Source of the DNA: Kitasatospora cineracea
Lineage (GTDB): Bacteria > Actinomycetota > Actinomycetes > Streptomycetales > Streptomycetaceae
Length of the DNA: 64,000 bases
Reading direction: 5' to 3'
NCBI RefSeq assembly: GCF_003751605.1
Contig: NZ_RJVJ01000001.1
Coordinates: 1,612,001-1,676,000, forward strand
The notes under the pieces are model-generated. The model did no database searches. It was not told where the DNA came from and saw only the letters and a list, made by a program, of their open reading frames with translations. The position numbers and the translations under genes are program-made. Below, piece by piece: positions 41,053 through 48,741 of the stretch; the stretch's first letter is position 1; every line of letters begins with the position of its first letter.

Positions 41053-41637
41053 CCCGGAGGGGCGCGGGAGGCCCGGGGCGCGGGCGGTCCAGGGGGTTCG
41101 GAAGGTCCCGGGGGTTCGGGAGGTCCAGGGAGGGCGGTCGGCGCCGAGCCGGGCGGGATATTGACCGATCGTCACAAGATGATGGTCGGGAAATTGTCCT
41201 GCCGTTGAACCGACCATCATCATGTGGCATCCGGATGGTATGAGGAATTCCGGAAGTGGCTGAATATCGACTTTGTGTGGTCGCGCGACCCTGGCGGGGC
41301 GTGGACGGACTGTTCGCACGCCCAGGGGATCGCGCGACTCGCCGGAAACCGGCCCGCCCCGCCCCCGCTCGGACGGGGGGCGGGGCGCCGCCGTCCGGGC
41401 GAACGTCCAGCTCGCAGGCGGTGTGTCTGCCGACGAACCGATCGGCCGGGGATTATGCGCCGATGCCACCGCGTCACGCTAATGGGGGAAAAGACTCAGT
41501 GGTGCTGGTGCTTTGTCGATTTGTTGCGGAAGTCTGTTCCTCGGCGTCGCAGCCCCCGGAGCCTCGTCTGGCCGCGAACTCCGGAAACGCTTTTCCCATC
41601 TCGCACTACCTGGCAAGAACCAACGGAGGGAATCCCC
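41053..41637. other. 585-bp intergenic region with long hairpin
   Basis: GATGATGGTCGG (41178-41189) pairs with CCGACCATCATC (41210-41221), a 12-bp stem around a 20-nt loop, 126 bp after the oxidase stop. The rest has lower G+C between 41480 and 41637 and probably carries the promoter of the secreted-protein gene. The open frame from 41224 that runs into that gene shows no good ribosome binding site and is not annotated. Confidence 0.5.
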
Positions 41638-41970
41638 ATGGCGCGCTTCCGCACCATCCGCTTGGCCGCGCTGGTCGCGTCCGTCCCGCTCGCAGCCGGT
41701 CTGCTGCTGGCCGGGGCGGGTGCCGCGGCGGCCGACAACGGTGCGGCTGCCGGCCACGGCTCGAACAGCAGCGTGGTCTCGGACTTCGGCAGCGGAAACA
41801 TCTTCGGGTCGGTCGACGGCAACTACAACTCCACCCAGCAGACGGCGACCGGTGCCGGTGCGTCGAACCAGAACAACACCCTCGGGGTGAAGGGGAACAC
41901 CGGGGTCGTCTACGCCGACCAGTCCGACAAGAACTTCAACTTCGTCTTCGCGCCGGTCTACTCGTACTGA
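41638..41970 (+). CDS. Small secreted Asn/Ser/Gly-rich protein
   Basis: 110 residues. A Sec signal peptide (LAALVASVPLAAGLLLAGAGAAAA, cleaved near residue 32) leads to a mature chain of about 78 residues without Cys, rich in Asn, Ser, Gly, Thr and Gln (NGAAAGHGSNSSVVSDFGSG, DGNYNSTQQTATGAG, NQNNTLGVKGNTG) and ending in an aromatic tail NFNFVFAPVYSY. No chaplin or rodlin motif is present. The composition recalls surface-active or amyloid-like proteins of aerial filaments, but no family is recognised. GGAGGG lies seven bases before ATG 41638. Confidence 0.75.
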   Translation: MARFRTIRLAALVASVPLAAGLLLAGAGAAAADNGAAAGHGSNSSVVSDFGSGNIFGSVDGNYNSTQQTATGAGASNQNNTLGVKGNTGVVYADQSDKNFNFVFAPVYSY

Positions 41971-42106
41971 CCTCCCGGCGGGAGGTGCGGACGGACCGGC
42001 GGGGGCGCCGGACCGGACGGAGCACGGACCGCCGGAGCACCCGGGAGTGGAAAGGGTCACCGCCTCGGGGCGTACAGCGCACGACGATCGAAACCCCTCG
42101 GGGGCG

Positions 42107-42139
42107 CGGTGCCGCTACGGCGGCCGCCGCGCCCCCGAG
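42107..42139. terminator. Bidirectional hairpin terminator
   Basis: CTCGGGGGCGCGG/CCGCGCCCCCGAG, a perfect 13-bp stem between the convergent secreted-protein and EamA genes. Confidence 0.75.
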
Positions 42140-42183
42140 GCGCGTTCCGGGGAGGGTGGAGGGGGGAGGGGAGGGCGGCCGGG

Positions 42184-43194
42184 TCAGCGGCGCGCGGTGA
42201 GCGTCGCCCCGACGCTCGCGGCGACCACGCAACCGATGCCCAGCAGCTGCGGCAGCCCCAGCACCTGGCCGAGCACCAGCAGGCCGACCAGGGCGCTGAC
42301 CGCCGGGTCGAGGCTGACGATCACGCTGAACACCCGCTGCGACATCCGGCGCAGCGCGGTCATCTCCAGCGCGTACGGCAGCACCGGGAAGAGCAGGGCG
42401 ACCCCCGCGACGGCGAGCAGCAGCAGGGCGGGGGAGTCGGATCCGGACAGGCCGTGCACGGCCTCGGCGGCGCCGAACGGGGCGAGCACCACGGTGCCGA
42501 TGGTGAACGAGACCGCCAGGCCCTCGAAGCCCTTGAAGGCCGCGCCGACCTTGTCGGTGAACAGGATGTAGCCCGCGTAGCAGGCGGCCGCGCCGAACGC
42601 GCAGGCCAGGCCGACCGGGTCGAGACCGCCGGGGCCGGAGCCGCCCTCGCCGCCCAGCAGGGTGAGCAGCGCGACCCCGGCGGCGGCCAGTGCCGCCCAC
42701 AACACGTGGCCGGCCCGGCGGGCGAAGACCAGGGCGACGGCCAACGGGCCGAGGAACTCGATGGTGGCGGCGGTGCCCATCGGCAGCCGGTCGACGGCGC
42801 CCGCGAACAGCAGGGTCATCCCGGCGGAGGCGACGCCGAGCAGCCCCGCCATCGCCAGGTCGCGCGGGCTGCGGCCGCGCAGTCGGGGCCGGGTGACGGC
42901 GAGCAGCACGACGGCGGCGAACGAGATCCGCAGGAAGGTCGCGCCCGCCACCCCCAGCACCCCGAACAGCGGCTTGGACGCCGCCACCCCGAGCTGCACC
43001 GCGAGCATCGACACCAGGCACAGCACCGGGGCCGGAACGCGCCCCACCCGCTGCCGGACCCCGCGCACCCGCTGGGCGGCCGGTCGTCGCAGACCGCTCG
43101 CCCGGGCCTGACGGGAGCCGGTGTCGGCCTTCGAAACGGAGGCGACTGCCGGGAGTTCGGTTGTGCTTTCAACGGTGAGGGTCGCGCCTGGCAT
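42184..43194 (-). CDS. EamA/RhtA-type exporter
   Basis: 336 residues with ten membrane helices in two EamA halves: LAVQLGVAASKPLFGVLG, TAATIEFLGPLAVALVF (the GTAATIEFLGPL motif is typical of RhtA-type exporters), then SALVGLLVLGQVLGLPQLLGIG. It likely exports amino acids or related metabolites. The 45-residue N-terminus is polar and cytoplasmic. Start ATG 43194 lacks a clear ribosome binding site; a TTG at 43230 is also possible. Confidence 0.87.
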   Translation of the reverse strand: MPGATLTVESTTELPAVASVSKADTGSRQARASGLRRPAAQRVRGVRQRVGRVPAPVLCLVSMLAVQLGVAASKPLFGVLGVAGATFLRISFAAVVLLAVTRPRLRGRSPRDLAMAGLLGVASAGMTLLFAGAVDRLPMGTAATIEFLGPLAVALVFARRAGHVLWAALAAAGVALLTLLGGEGGSGPGGLDPVGLACAFGAAACYAGYILFTDKVGAAFKGFEGLAVSFTIGTVVLAPFGAAEAVHGLSGSDSPALLLLAVAGVALLFPVLPYALEMTALRRMSQRVFSVIVSLDPAVSALVGLLVLGQVLGLPQLLGIGCVVAASVGATLTARR

Positions 43195-43334
43195 GCGATC
43201 GAGTCTGTCGTAAGGAGTGCAAATGGTCAAAGCCGGTTACCAGAGGTTGACCCGGCGGGGCCACCCGGGTGACCTGGCGACGGCGACGGCGTGTCCTGCC
43301 GGGGGCCCTGGCGGCCCGTCAGTAGTCCTGGAAG

Positions 43335-44411
43335 ATGCGCTACCTCGGCCCGGCGGCCCTGACGGCCGCGTCACTCGTCCTGTTGCTCGCCACCGACCAG
43401 GCGGTCGTCGGAATGTCGACGGCCGGCCCGGCGGCCGCCCCCGCCCGGGTCCTGGCCCGAACCGCCCCCGGCCTCGCCCCGGGCCCTGCCCTCGATCCCG
43501 CCCTCGATTCCGCCTTCGACCCGGCCCCCACCGCCCAGCAGCTCACCGCCCAGCAGCTCCCCGCTCAGGCCGCGCCCGCCGTGGCCCACCAGGCCGCCGC
43601 GCTGACCGAGGGCCGGACGGCCGCCGGGGCGCCGCCCGTCCGCCTGCGCCCGAGGCTGCTGGCCGACCCGCTGCGTTCGCGCCGGGAGCCGCTGCCCGCC
43701 GAGGTGTTCACCGGCGCCGGGTTCGACGCCTGCTCCGCGCCGCCGGTGGAGACCATGCGCGCCTGGTGGGGCACCTCCCCGTACGGCGCGGTCGGGATCT
43801 ACACCAGCGGGCGGCAGCGGGCCTGCGGCCAGTCCCGGCTGACCGCGGACTGGGTGCGCGAGGTCCGGGAGATGGGCTGGCAGCTGATCCCGACCCACGT
43901 CGGACGGCAGGCCCCGTGCATGGCGGGCGGCAGCAAGACGCAGCGGATCGACCCGGCGCAGGCGGTGCAGCAGGGCCGGGAGGAGGCGGCCGAGGCGGTG
44001 CGCGCGGTGCAGGGCCTCGGGCTGCGCGTCGGTACCCCCGTGTACCTGGACGTCGAGGCGTACCCGCGCGGCGACTCGGCGTGCAGCCAGGCGGTGATGG
44101 ACTTCACCGTCGGCTGGACGCAGGCGCTGCACGGGGCGGGCTTCCGCTCCGGCTTCTACTCCTCCACCAACTCGGGCGTGGCCGACCTGGCCGCCGCCGC
44201 CCGGGCCGGCAGCGGGCCGCTGCCGGACGCGGTCTGGTACGCCAACTGGGACGACCGGGCCACCACCACCGACGGCGCGGGCCGGCTGGGCGACGACCTG
44301 TGGACCGACCACGCCCGGATCCACCAGCACCACGGCAACGCCCGGGAGAGCTACGGCGGCGCCGCGCTGGCCGTCGACCGCAACCAGGTGGACGGTCCGG
44401 TCGCCCGCTGA
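43335..44411 (+). CDS. Secreted DUF1906 (glycoside-hydrolase-like) protein
   Basis: 358 residues. A signal peptide (LTAASLVLLLATDQAVVGMSTA) and about 95 low-complexity Ala/Pro/Leu residues precede a DUF1906 TIM-barrel domain: GAGFDACSAPPVETMRAWW, YGAVGIYTSGRQRACGQ, TPVYLDVEAYP near residue 236, and GFYSSTNSGVADLA. The Asp/Glu in LDVEAYP sit at the putative active site. The family resembles GH25 lysozymes and Rv2525c, so peptidoglycan-related activity outside the cell is plausible but unproven. Confidence 0.88.
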   Translation: MRYLGPAALTAASLVLLLATDQAVVGMSTAGPAAAPARVLARTAPGLAPGPALDPALDSAFDPAPTAQQLTAQQLPAQAAPAVAHQAAALTEGRTAAGAPPVRLRPRLLADPLRSRREPLPAEVFTGAGFDACSAPPVETMRAWWGTSPYGAVGIYTSGRQRACGQSRLTADWVREVREMGWQLIPTHVGRQAPCMAGGSKTQRIDPAQAVQQGREEAAEAVRAVQGLGLRVGTPVYLDVEAYPRGDSACSQAVMDFTVGWTQALHGAGFRSGFYSSTNSGVADLAAAARAGSGPLPDAVWYANWDDRATTTDGAGRLGDDLWTDHARIHQHHGNARESYGGAALAVDRNQVDGPVAR

Positions 44412-44647
44412 GCGGGTAGGAAGCGGACAGTGGTACCGAACGGACGCGCGAACGAACGGACGCGCGAACGGGTGGACGCGCGGCCGGGCGGACGTGCCCC
44501 GTCGCGCCCCCACCGCGCCCCGCCGTCCCCTGCCACACCCCGGACCCGGCCGGACACGCCCCGCGACCTGCGGGGGAGGGGTCGGTCTCATCTCGGTTGC
44601 GACTACTGACAGCGGGGGTGCGCCGGGGAAACAATCGGAGAAATCGC

Positions 44648-44667
44648 TTGCTACCTGCGGGTAGCAA
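44648..44667. promoter_or_regulatory. Palindromic operator upstream of acyl-CoA ligase
   Basis: TTGCTACC-TGCG-GGTAGCAA, a perfect 8-bp palindrome ending 27 bp before the start codon. It likely overlaps the promoter and binds a TetR-type fatty-acid or lipid regulator not encoded here. Confidence 0.5.
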
Positions 44668-44694
44668 CGTGCCGGCCGGTCAAGGAGGACCCGC

Positions 44695-46368
44695 GTGTAC
44701 AGCACGATGCAGGACGTTCCGCTCACGGTTGCCCGGATTCTGCAGCACGGCTCCACCATCCACGGCCGGTCCACCGTCACCACCTGGACCGAGAACGGCC
44801 CGGTGGTGCGGACCTTCGCCGAGATCGGCGCCCGCGCCGGACAGCTCGCGCACGCCCTCCGCGACGAGCTCGGGGTGAGCGACGGCAGCGTCGTGGCGAC
44901 GCTGATGTGGAACAACACCGAGCACCAGGAGGCGTACCTGGCGATACCGTCCATGGGCGCGGTGCTGCACACCCTGAACCTGCGGCTGCCCGCCCACCAG
45001 CTGGTCTACATCGTCAAGCACGCCGCGGACCGGGTGGTCATCGTCAACGGGACGGTGCTCCCGCTGCTGGCCGCCGTGCTGCCGCAGCTGGCCGGCACCG
45101 TCGAGCACATCGTGGTGTCCGGGGCGTACGACCCGGCGCTGCTGGCCGGGTTCGGCGGGACGGTGCACGACTACGAGGAGCTGATCGCGGGCCGGCCGGC
45201 CGACTACCCGTGGCAGACCGACATCGACGAGAAGCAGGCCGCCGCGCTCTGCTACACCTCGGGCACCACCGGCGACCCCAAGGGCGTCGTGTACAGCCAC
45301 CGCTCGATCTACCTGCACTCGATGCAGATCATCGCCGCCTCCAGCTTCGGCCTGACCGCCCGCGACACCGTGCTTCCGGTCGTGCCGATGTTCCACGTCA
45401 ACGCCTGGGGCATCCCGCACGCGGCGTTCATGACCGGCGCGAGCCTGCTGATGCCGGACCGCTTCCTGCAGCCCAAGCCGCTCGCCGAGATGATCGACCG
45501 GGTCAAGCCGACCTTCGGCGCCGCCGTTCCGACCATCTGGACCGGCCTGCTGGACGAGCTGGACGCGGGCGACTACGACACCTCCACCCTGGAGACCGTC
45601 GTCATCGGCGGCTCGGCCTGCCCGCCCGCCCTGATGCGGGCCTTCCAGGAGCGGCACGGCATCCGGGTGATCCACGCCTGGGGCATGACCGAGACCTCCC
45701 CGCTGGGCACCGTCGCCCACCCGCCGGCCGGCGTCACCGGCGAGGACGAGTGGGCCTACCGGGTCACCCAGGGCGTCTTCCCGTCCTCCGTGCAGGCCCG
45801 GCTGATCGGCCCCGGCGGCGAGGTGATGCCGCACGACGGCGTCGCGGAGGGCGAGCTGGAGGTGCGCGGCCCGTGGATCGCCGCGGCGTACTTCGGCGGC
45901 ACGGGCAACGCGGCCGAGGCTCCCGAGGACAAGTTCAGCCCCGACGGCTGGCTGCGCACCGGCGACGTCGGCACCATCACCTCCGACGGCTACCTGACCC
46001 TCACCGACCGGGCCAAGGACGTGATCAAGTCCGGTGGCGAATGGATCAGTTCGGTCGCGCTGGAGAACCACCTGATGGCGCACCCCGAGGTCGCCGAGGC
46101 GGCGGTGGTGGCCGTCCCGGACGAGAAGTGGGGCGAGCGCCCGCTGGCCACCGTGGTGCTGCGGCCCGGCGCCACGGCCGGCCTCCCCGAGCTGCGGGCC
46201 TTCCTGGCCGAACGGGTCGCCTCCTGGCAGCTGCCGGAGCGCTGGTCGCTGATCGAGTCGGTGCCGAAGACCTCGGTCGGCAAGTTCGACAAGAAGGTGA
46301 TCCGCGCGGACTACGCGGCCGACCGCCTCGACGTGACGGTGATCGGCAAGACCGCCGACAAGGGCTGA
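44695..46368 (+). CDS. Long-chain fatty acid CoA ligase
   Basis: 557 residues of the AMP-forming acyl-CoA synthetase superfamily. The P-loop is YTSGTTGDPKGVVYSH near residue 187; other motifs are HAWGMTETSPLG, GWLRTGDVG near residue 425, and DRAKDVIKSGGEWIS with the core Lys; the C-terminal catalytic Lys is in KTSVGKFDKK. It activates fatty acids for beta-oxidation or lipid synthesis. GTG 44695 follows AAGGAGG. Chain length is not readable from sequence. Confidence 0.94.
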   Translation: MYSTMQDVPLTVARILQHGSTIHGRSTVTTWTENGPVVRTFAEIGARAGQLAHALRDELGVSDGSVVATLMWNNTEHQEAYLAIPSMGAVLHTLNLRLPAHQLVYIVKHAADRVVIVNGTVLPLLAAVLPQLAGTVEHIVVSGAYDPALLAGFGGTVHDYEELIAGRPADYPWQTDIDEKQAAALCYTSGTTGDPKGVVYSHRSIYLHSMQIIAASSFGLTARDTVLPVVPMFHVNAWGIPHAAFMTGASLLMPDRFLQPKPLAEMIDRVKPTFGAAVPTIWTGLLDELDAGDYDTSTLETVVIGGSACPPALMRAFQERHGIRVIHAWGMTETSPLGTVAHPPAGVTGEDEWAYRVTQGVFPSSVQARLIGPGGEVMPHDGVAEGELEVRGPWIAAAYFGGTGNAAEAPEDKFSPDGWLRTGDVGTITSDGYLTLTDRAKDVIKSGGEWISSVALENHLMAHPEVAEAAVVAVPDEKWGERPLATVVLRPGATAGLPELRAFLAERVASWQLPERWSLIESVPKTSVGKFDKKVIRADYAADRLDVTVIGKTADKG

Positions 46369-46419
46369 CGCGGACCGCCGGGCGGCCCTCCCCGGAAAGA
46401 TCCCGAAAACCGGTTCGGA

Positions 46420-46436
46420 ATACCCCATGGGGGTAT
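46420..46436. promoter_or_regulatory. CsoR-like copper operator
   Basis: ATACCCC-ATG-GGGGTAT, the G/C-tract palindrome recognised by copper-sensing CsoR repressors (consensus of the form TATACCC...GGGTATA). It lies 54 bp upstream of the His-rich membrane-protein gene. Confidence 0.7.
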
Positions 46437-46489
46437 AACGTTCCGCAGGTGGCCGGGGGAACCCACCGGGTCGGACGAGGAGGGCCGTC

Positions 46490-47077
46490 ATGGAGCACAG
46501 CGCGCACCAGGAGCACGAACACCCCGCACAGCACGCGTACCACGAGCAGCAGCACGCGCACCACGCGCACCACGAGCAGCAGCGCGGACACCACCCGGAC
46601 CACGCGCAGCACACCGGCCACGCGCAGCACCACCACGGCGGCGGCAGCAGCTGGCGCACCGCCGCGCAGGCGACGCTCCACTGCCTCACCGGCTGCGCGA
46701 TCGGCGAGGTGCTCGGCCAGGTGATCGGCGTCGGCTTCGGCCTGCACAACGGCGCGACCGTGGTGCTGTCGATCGCGCTCGCCTTCGTGTTCGGCTACGC
46801 GCTGACCATGCGCGGCGTGCTGAAGGCCGGCCTGCCCTTCCGGGACGCGCTGAAGGTCGCGCTGGCCGCCGACACCGTGTCGATCATCGTCATGGAGCTG
46901 ATCGACAACGGCGTCATGGTGGCCGTCCCGGGGGCGATGGACGCGGGCCTCGGCCAGCTGCTGTTCTGGCTGTCGCTGGCCGGTTCCCTGGTGCTGGCCT
47001 TCCTGGTCACCGTCCCGGTCAATCGCTGGCTGATCGGCCGCGGCCGGGGCCACGCGGTGGTCCACGCCTACCACTGA
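46490..47077 (+). CDS. DUF4396 membrane protein with His-rich N-terminus
   Basis: 195 residues. The first 55 contain over twenty histidines (HAHHAHHEQQRGHHPDHAQH), a clear metal-binding tail. The DUF4396 membrane domain follows with LHCLTGCAIGEVLGQVIG near residue 64, ATVVLSIALAFVFGYALTM and LAGSLVLAFLVTVPVNRWL; conserved Cys-x-x-x-Cys in the first helix may bind metal. ATG 46490 has an AGGAGG site. The CsoR-like box upstream suggests copper induction and a role in copper handling. The biochemical activity is unknown. Confidence 0.88.
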   Translation: MEHSAHQEHEHPAQHAYHEQQHAHHAHHEQQRGHHPDHAQHTGHAQHHHGGGSSWRTAAQATLHCLTGCAIGEVLGQVIGVGFGLHNGATVVLSIALAFVFGYALTMRGVLKAGLPFRDALKVALAADTVSIIVMELIDNGVMVAVPGAMDAGLGQLLFWLSLAGSLVLAFLVTVPVNRWLIGRGRGHAVVHAYH

Positions 47078-47168
47078 CCCCGGCCCGTACTGACCCCGGC
47101 CCGCACCGACCCCGGCCCGCACCAACTACGGTCCGCACCGACTCCGAACCCCGCACCGACTCCGGCCG
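47075..47168. repeat. 16-bp tandem repeats
   Basis: About six imperfect copies of CGACCCCGGCCCGCAC, beginning within the DUF4396 stop codon and filling the gap to the next gene's hairpin. Confidence 0.65.
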
Positions 47169-47171
47169 CGC

Positions 47172-47198
47172 CGCCGGGCGCCGACTCAGCGCCCGGCG
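47172..47198. terminator. Hairpin at the end of the PepSY-like gene
   Basis: CGCCGGGCGC/GCGCCCGGCG, a perfect 10-bp stem with a 7-nt loop; the stop codon of the minus-strand gene lies within it. Confidence 0.6.
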
Positions 47199-47929
47199 GC
47201 GACGGTGTTCCCGGTGACCGACCCGTCGGTGCCGTCCACCGTCACCAGGTGGCGGACGCCGTCCGGGCCGAGCACCTCCACCGACCAGGAGCTGCCGCCG
47301 CCCTCCCGGCCGACCACCGCGAGGGCGTCGACCTTGCCGTTCGGGACGGCCGCCGCGGCCTTGGCCACGGCCTGGTCGGCGGGGACGGCGGGCAGCGCGG
47401 CCGGGGCGAGGCCCTGGGCCGGGCCGTCGCCACCCTGGACGCCCTGGAAACCCCGGAAGCCCTGGAAGCCCTGGAAGCCCGGGAGACCGGCGACGCCCTC
47501 CGGCAACTGCTCGGCACCGGCACCGGGGAAGACCTGCACCGAGCCGTCCGCGCCGCGGACCACCACCTTGCCGGGCACGCCCGGCGCCTTCGGCACGCCG
47601 GGGGCGGCCAGCGGGCCCCTGCCGACGTAGGCCCGGTCGAACACCGGCACCCCGCGCTCGTGGTGGCGCTCCAGCGCGACACCGGTGCCGACGGCCGCCA
47701 CGCCCAGCACCATGACCACGGCGGCGCCGAGCACCCAGCGCACCCCGCGCCGCCCCGGCAGCCGCAGCGAACGCCGGGACGCCCCCGGGGCCGGGGCGGG
47801 CCCGGCCGCCGCGGACGACGGCTCCGGGGCGGGCAGCTTGGTCAGGTCGATCGATTCCGGCCCCGGCTCCGAGGGCTGCGGCTGCGGCTGCGGCTGGGAC
47901 TGCGGGGACTGCGAATGGGATTCGGACAT
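47186..47929 (-). CDS. Membrane-anchored PepSY-like protein
   Basis: 247 residues. A Pro/Gln-rich cytoplasmic N-terminus (about 60 residues) and one membrane helix (WVLGAAVVMVLGVAAVGTGVA) precede an extracytoplasmic domain. It contains a collagen-like GFQGFQGFRGFQGVQGG run and a C-terminal PepSY-like fold (ADQAVAKAAAAVPNGKVDAL, SWSVEVLGPDGVRHLVTVDG). PepSY proteins modulate peptidases or sensors. It diverges from an OmpR-type response regulator, so it may feed signals to that two-component system or be its target. ATG 47929 has GGAGG 11 bases upstream. Confidence 0.78.
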   Translation of the reverse strand: MSESHSQSPQSQPQPQPQPSEPGPESIDLTKLPAPEPSSAAAGPAPAPGASRRSLRLPGRRGVRWVLGAAVVMVLGVAAVGTGVALERHHERGVPVFDRAYVGRGPLAAPGVPKAPGVPGKVVVRGADGSVQVFPGAGAEQLPEGVAGLPGFQGFQGFRGFQGVQGGDGPAQGLAPAALPAVPADQAVAKAAAAVPNGKVDALAVVGREGGGSSWSVEVLGPDGVRHLVTVDGTDGSVTGNTVAAGR

Positions 47930-48063
47930 GCGGGTGGACCCCCTCCTGGGAACGCGGCCGGAACGGTTCCCGTCCGGCCGGGCGCCCAGCATGCCGCCGC
48001 CCTCCTGAAGCCAGGCTGAAGCCGCCCTCCCCGTTCCGCCGGACGCCTGCGACGCTGTCCCCC
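47930..48063. promoter_or_regulatory. Divergent promoter, PepSY-like gene / response regulator
   Basis: 134 bp shared by the two genes. No direct repeat of the OmpR type is clear. GAAGCCAGGCTGAAGCC (48008-48024) contains two GAAGCC copies 12 bp apart, a weak candidate site. Confidence 0.3.
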
Positions 48064-48741
48064 ATGCGCGTACTGGTGGTGGAGGACGAACGGCGGCTCG
48101 CCGCCACACTGCAACGCGGGCTGCGGGCCGAGGGCTTCGCCGTCGACCTCGCCCACGACGGCGAGGAGGGCCTGTGGCTGGCCACCGAGCACGACTACGA
48201 CGTGATCGTGCTCGACATCATGCTGCCCCGGCTGAACGGCTACCGGGTCTGCGCCCGGCTGCGCGCGGCCGGTGACGAGACCCCGATCCTGATGCTCACC
48301 GCCAAGGACGGCGAACTCGACGAGGCCGAGGCCCTGGACACCGGCGCCGACGACTTCCTCTCCAAGCCGTTCTCGTACGTGGTGCTGGTCGCCCGGCTGC
48401 GCGCCCTGGTCCGCCGCACCGGGCGCCGGCTGCCGCAGACCCTGGAGTTCGGCGACCTGGCGATCGACCCGGCCCGCCGCACCTGCACCCGGGCGGGCAC
48501 CGAAGTGCGGCTCACCACACGGGAGTTCGCGGTGCTGGAATGCCTGGCCCGGGCGTCCGGCGGGGTGGTGTCCAAGCGGGAGATCCTGGAGAGCGTCTGG
48601 GACTCCGCGTTCGACGGCGACCCCAACATCGTCGAGGTGCACATCAGCGCCCTGCGCCGGAAGATCGACGCCCCGTTCGGCCGCAGCGCGGTCGGCACGG
48701 TCCGCGGCGCCGGCTACCGACTGGCGGTGGACGGTGGCTGA
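48064..48741 (+). CDS. OmpR-family response regulator
   Basis: 225 residues. The receiver (MRVLVVEDERRLAATLQRGL, phospho-Asp in YDVIVLDIMLPRLNGY near residue 51, Lys in FLSKPFSYVVLVAR) is followed by an OmpR winged helix (TTREFAVLECLARASGG, FDGDPNIVEVHISALRRKI). GC-typical codon use. It overlaps the sensor kinase gene by 8 bp. Confidence 0.95.
   Translation: MRVLVVEDERRLAATLQRGLRAEGFAVDLAHDGEEGLWLATEHDYDVIVLDIMLPRLNGYRVCARLRAAGDETPILMLTAKDGELDEAEALDTGADDFLSKPFSYVVLVARLRALVRRTGRRLPQTLEFGDLAIDPARRTCTRAGTEVRLTTREFAVLECLARASGGVVSKREILESVWDSAFDGDPNIVEVHISALRRKIDAPFGRSAVGTVRGAGYRLAVDGG

Noticed and set aside
41224-41637. N-terminal extension of the small secreted protein (open frame from 41224)
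   Set aside because: It would bury the signal peptide behind 138 residues of Arg/Pro-rich sequence, and the internal ATG at 41638 has an excellent ribosome binding site.
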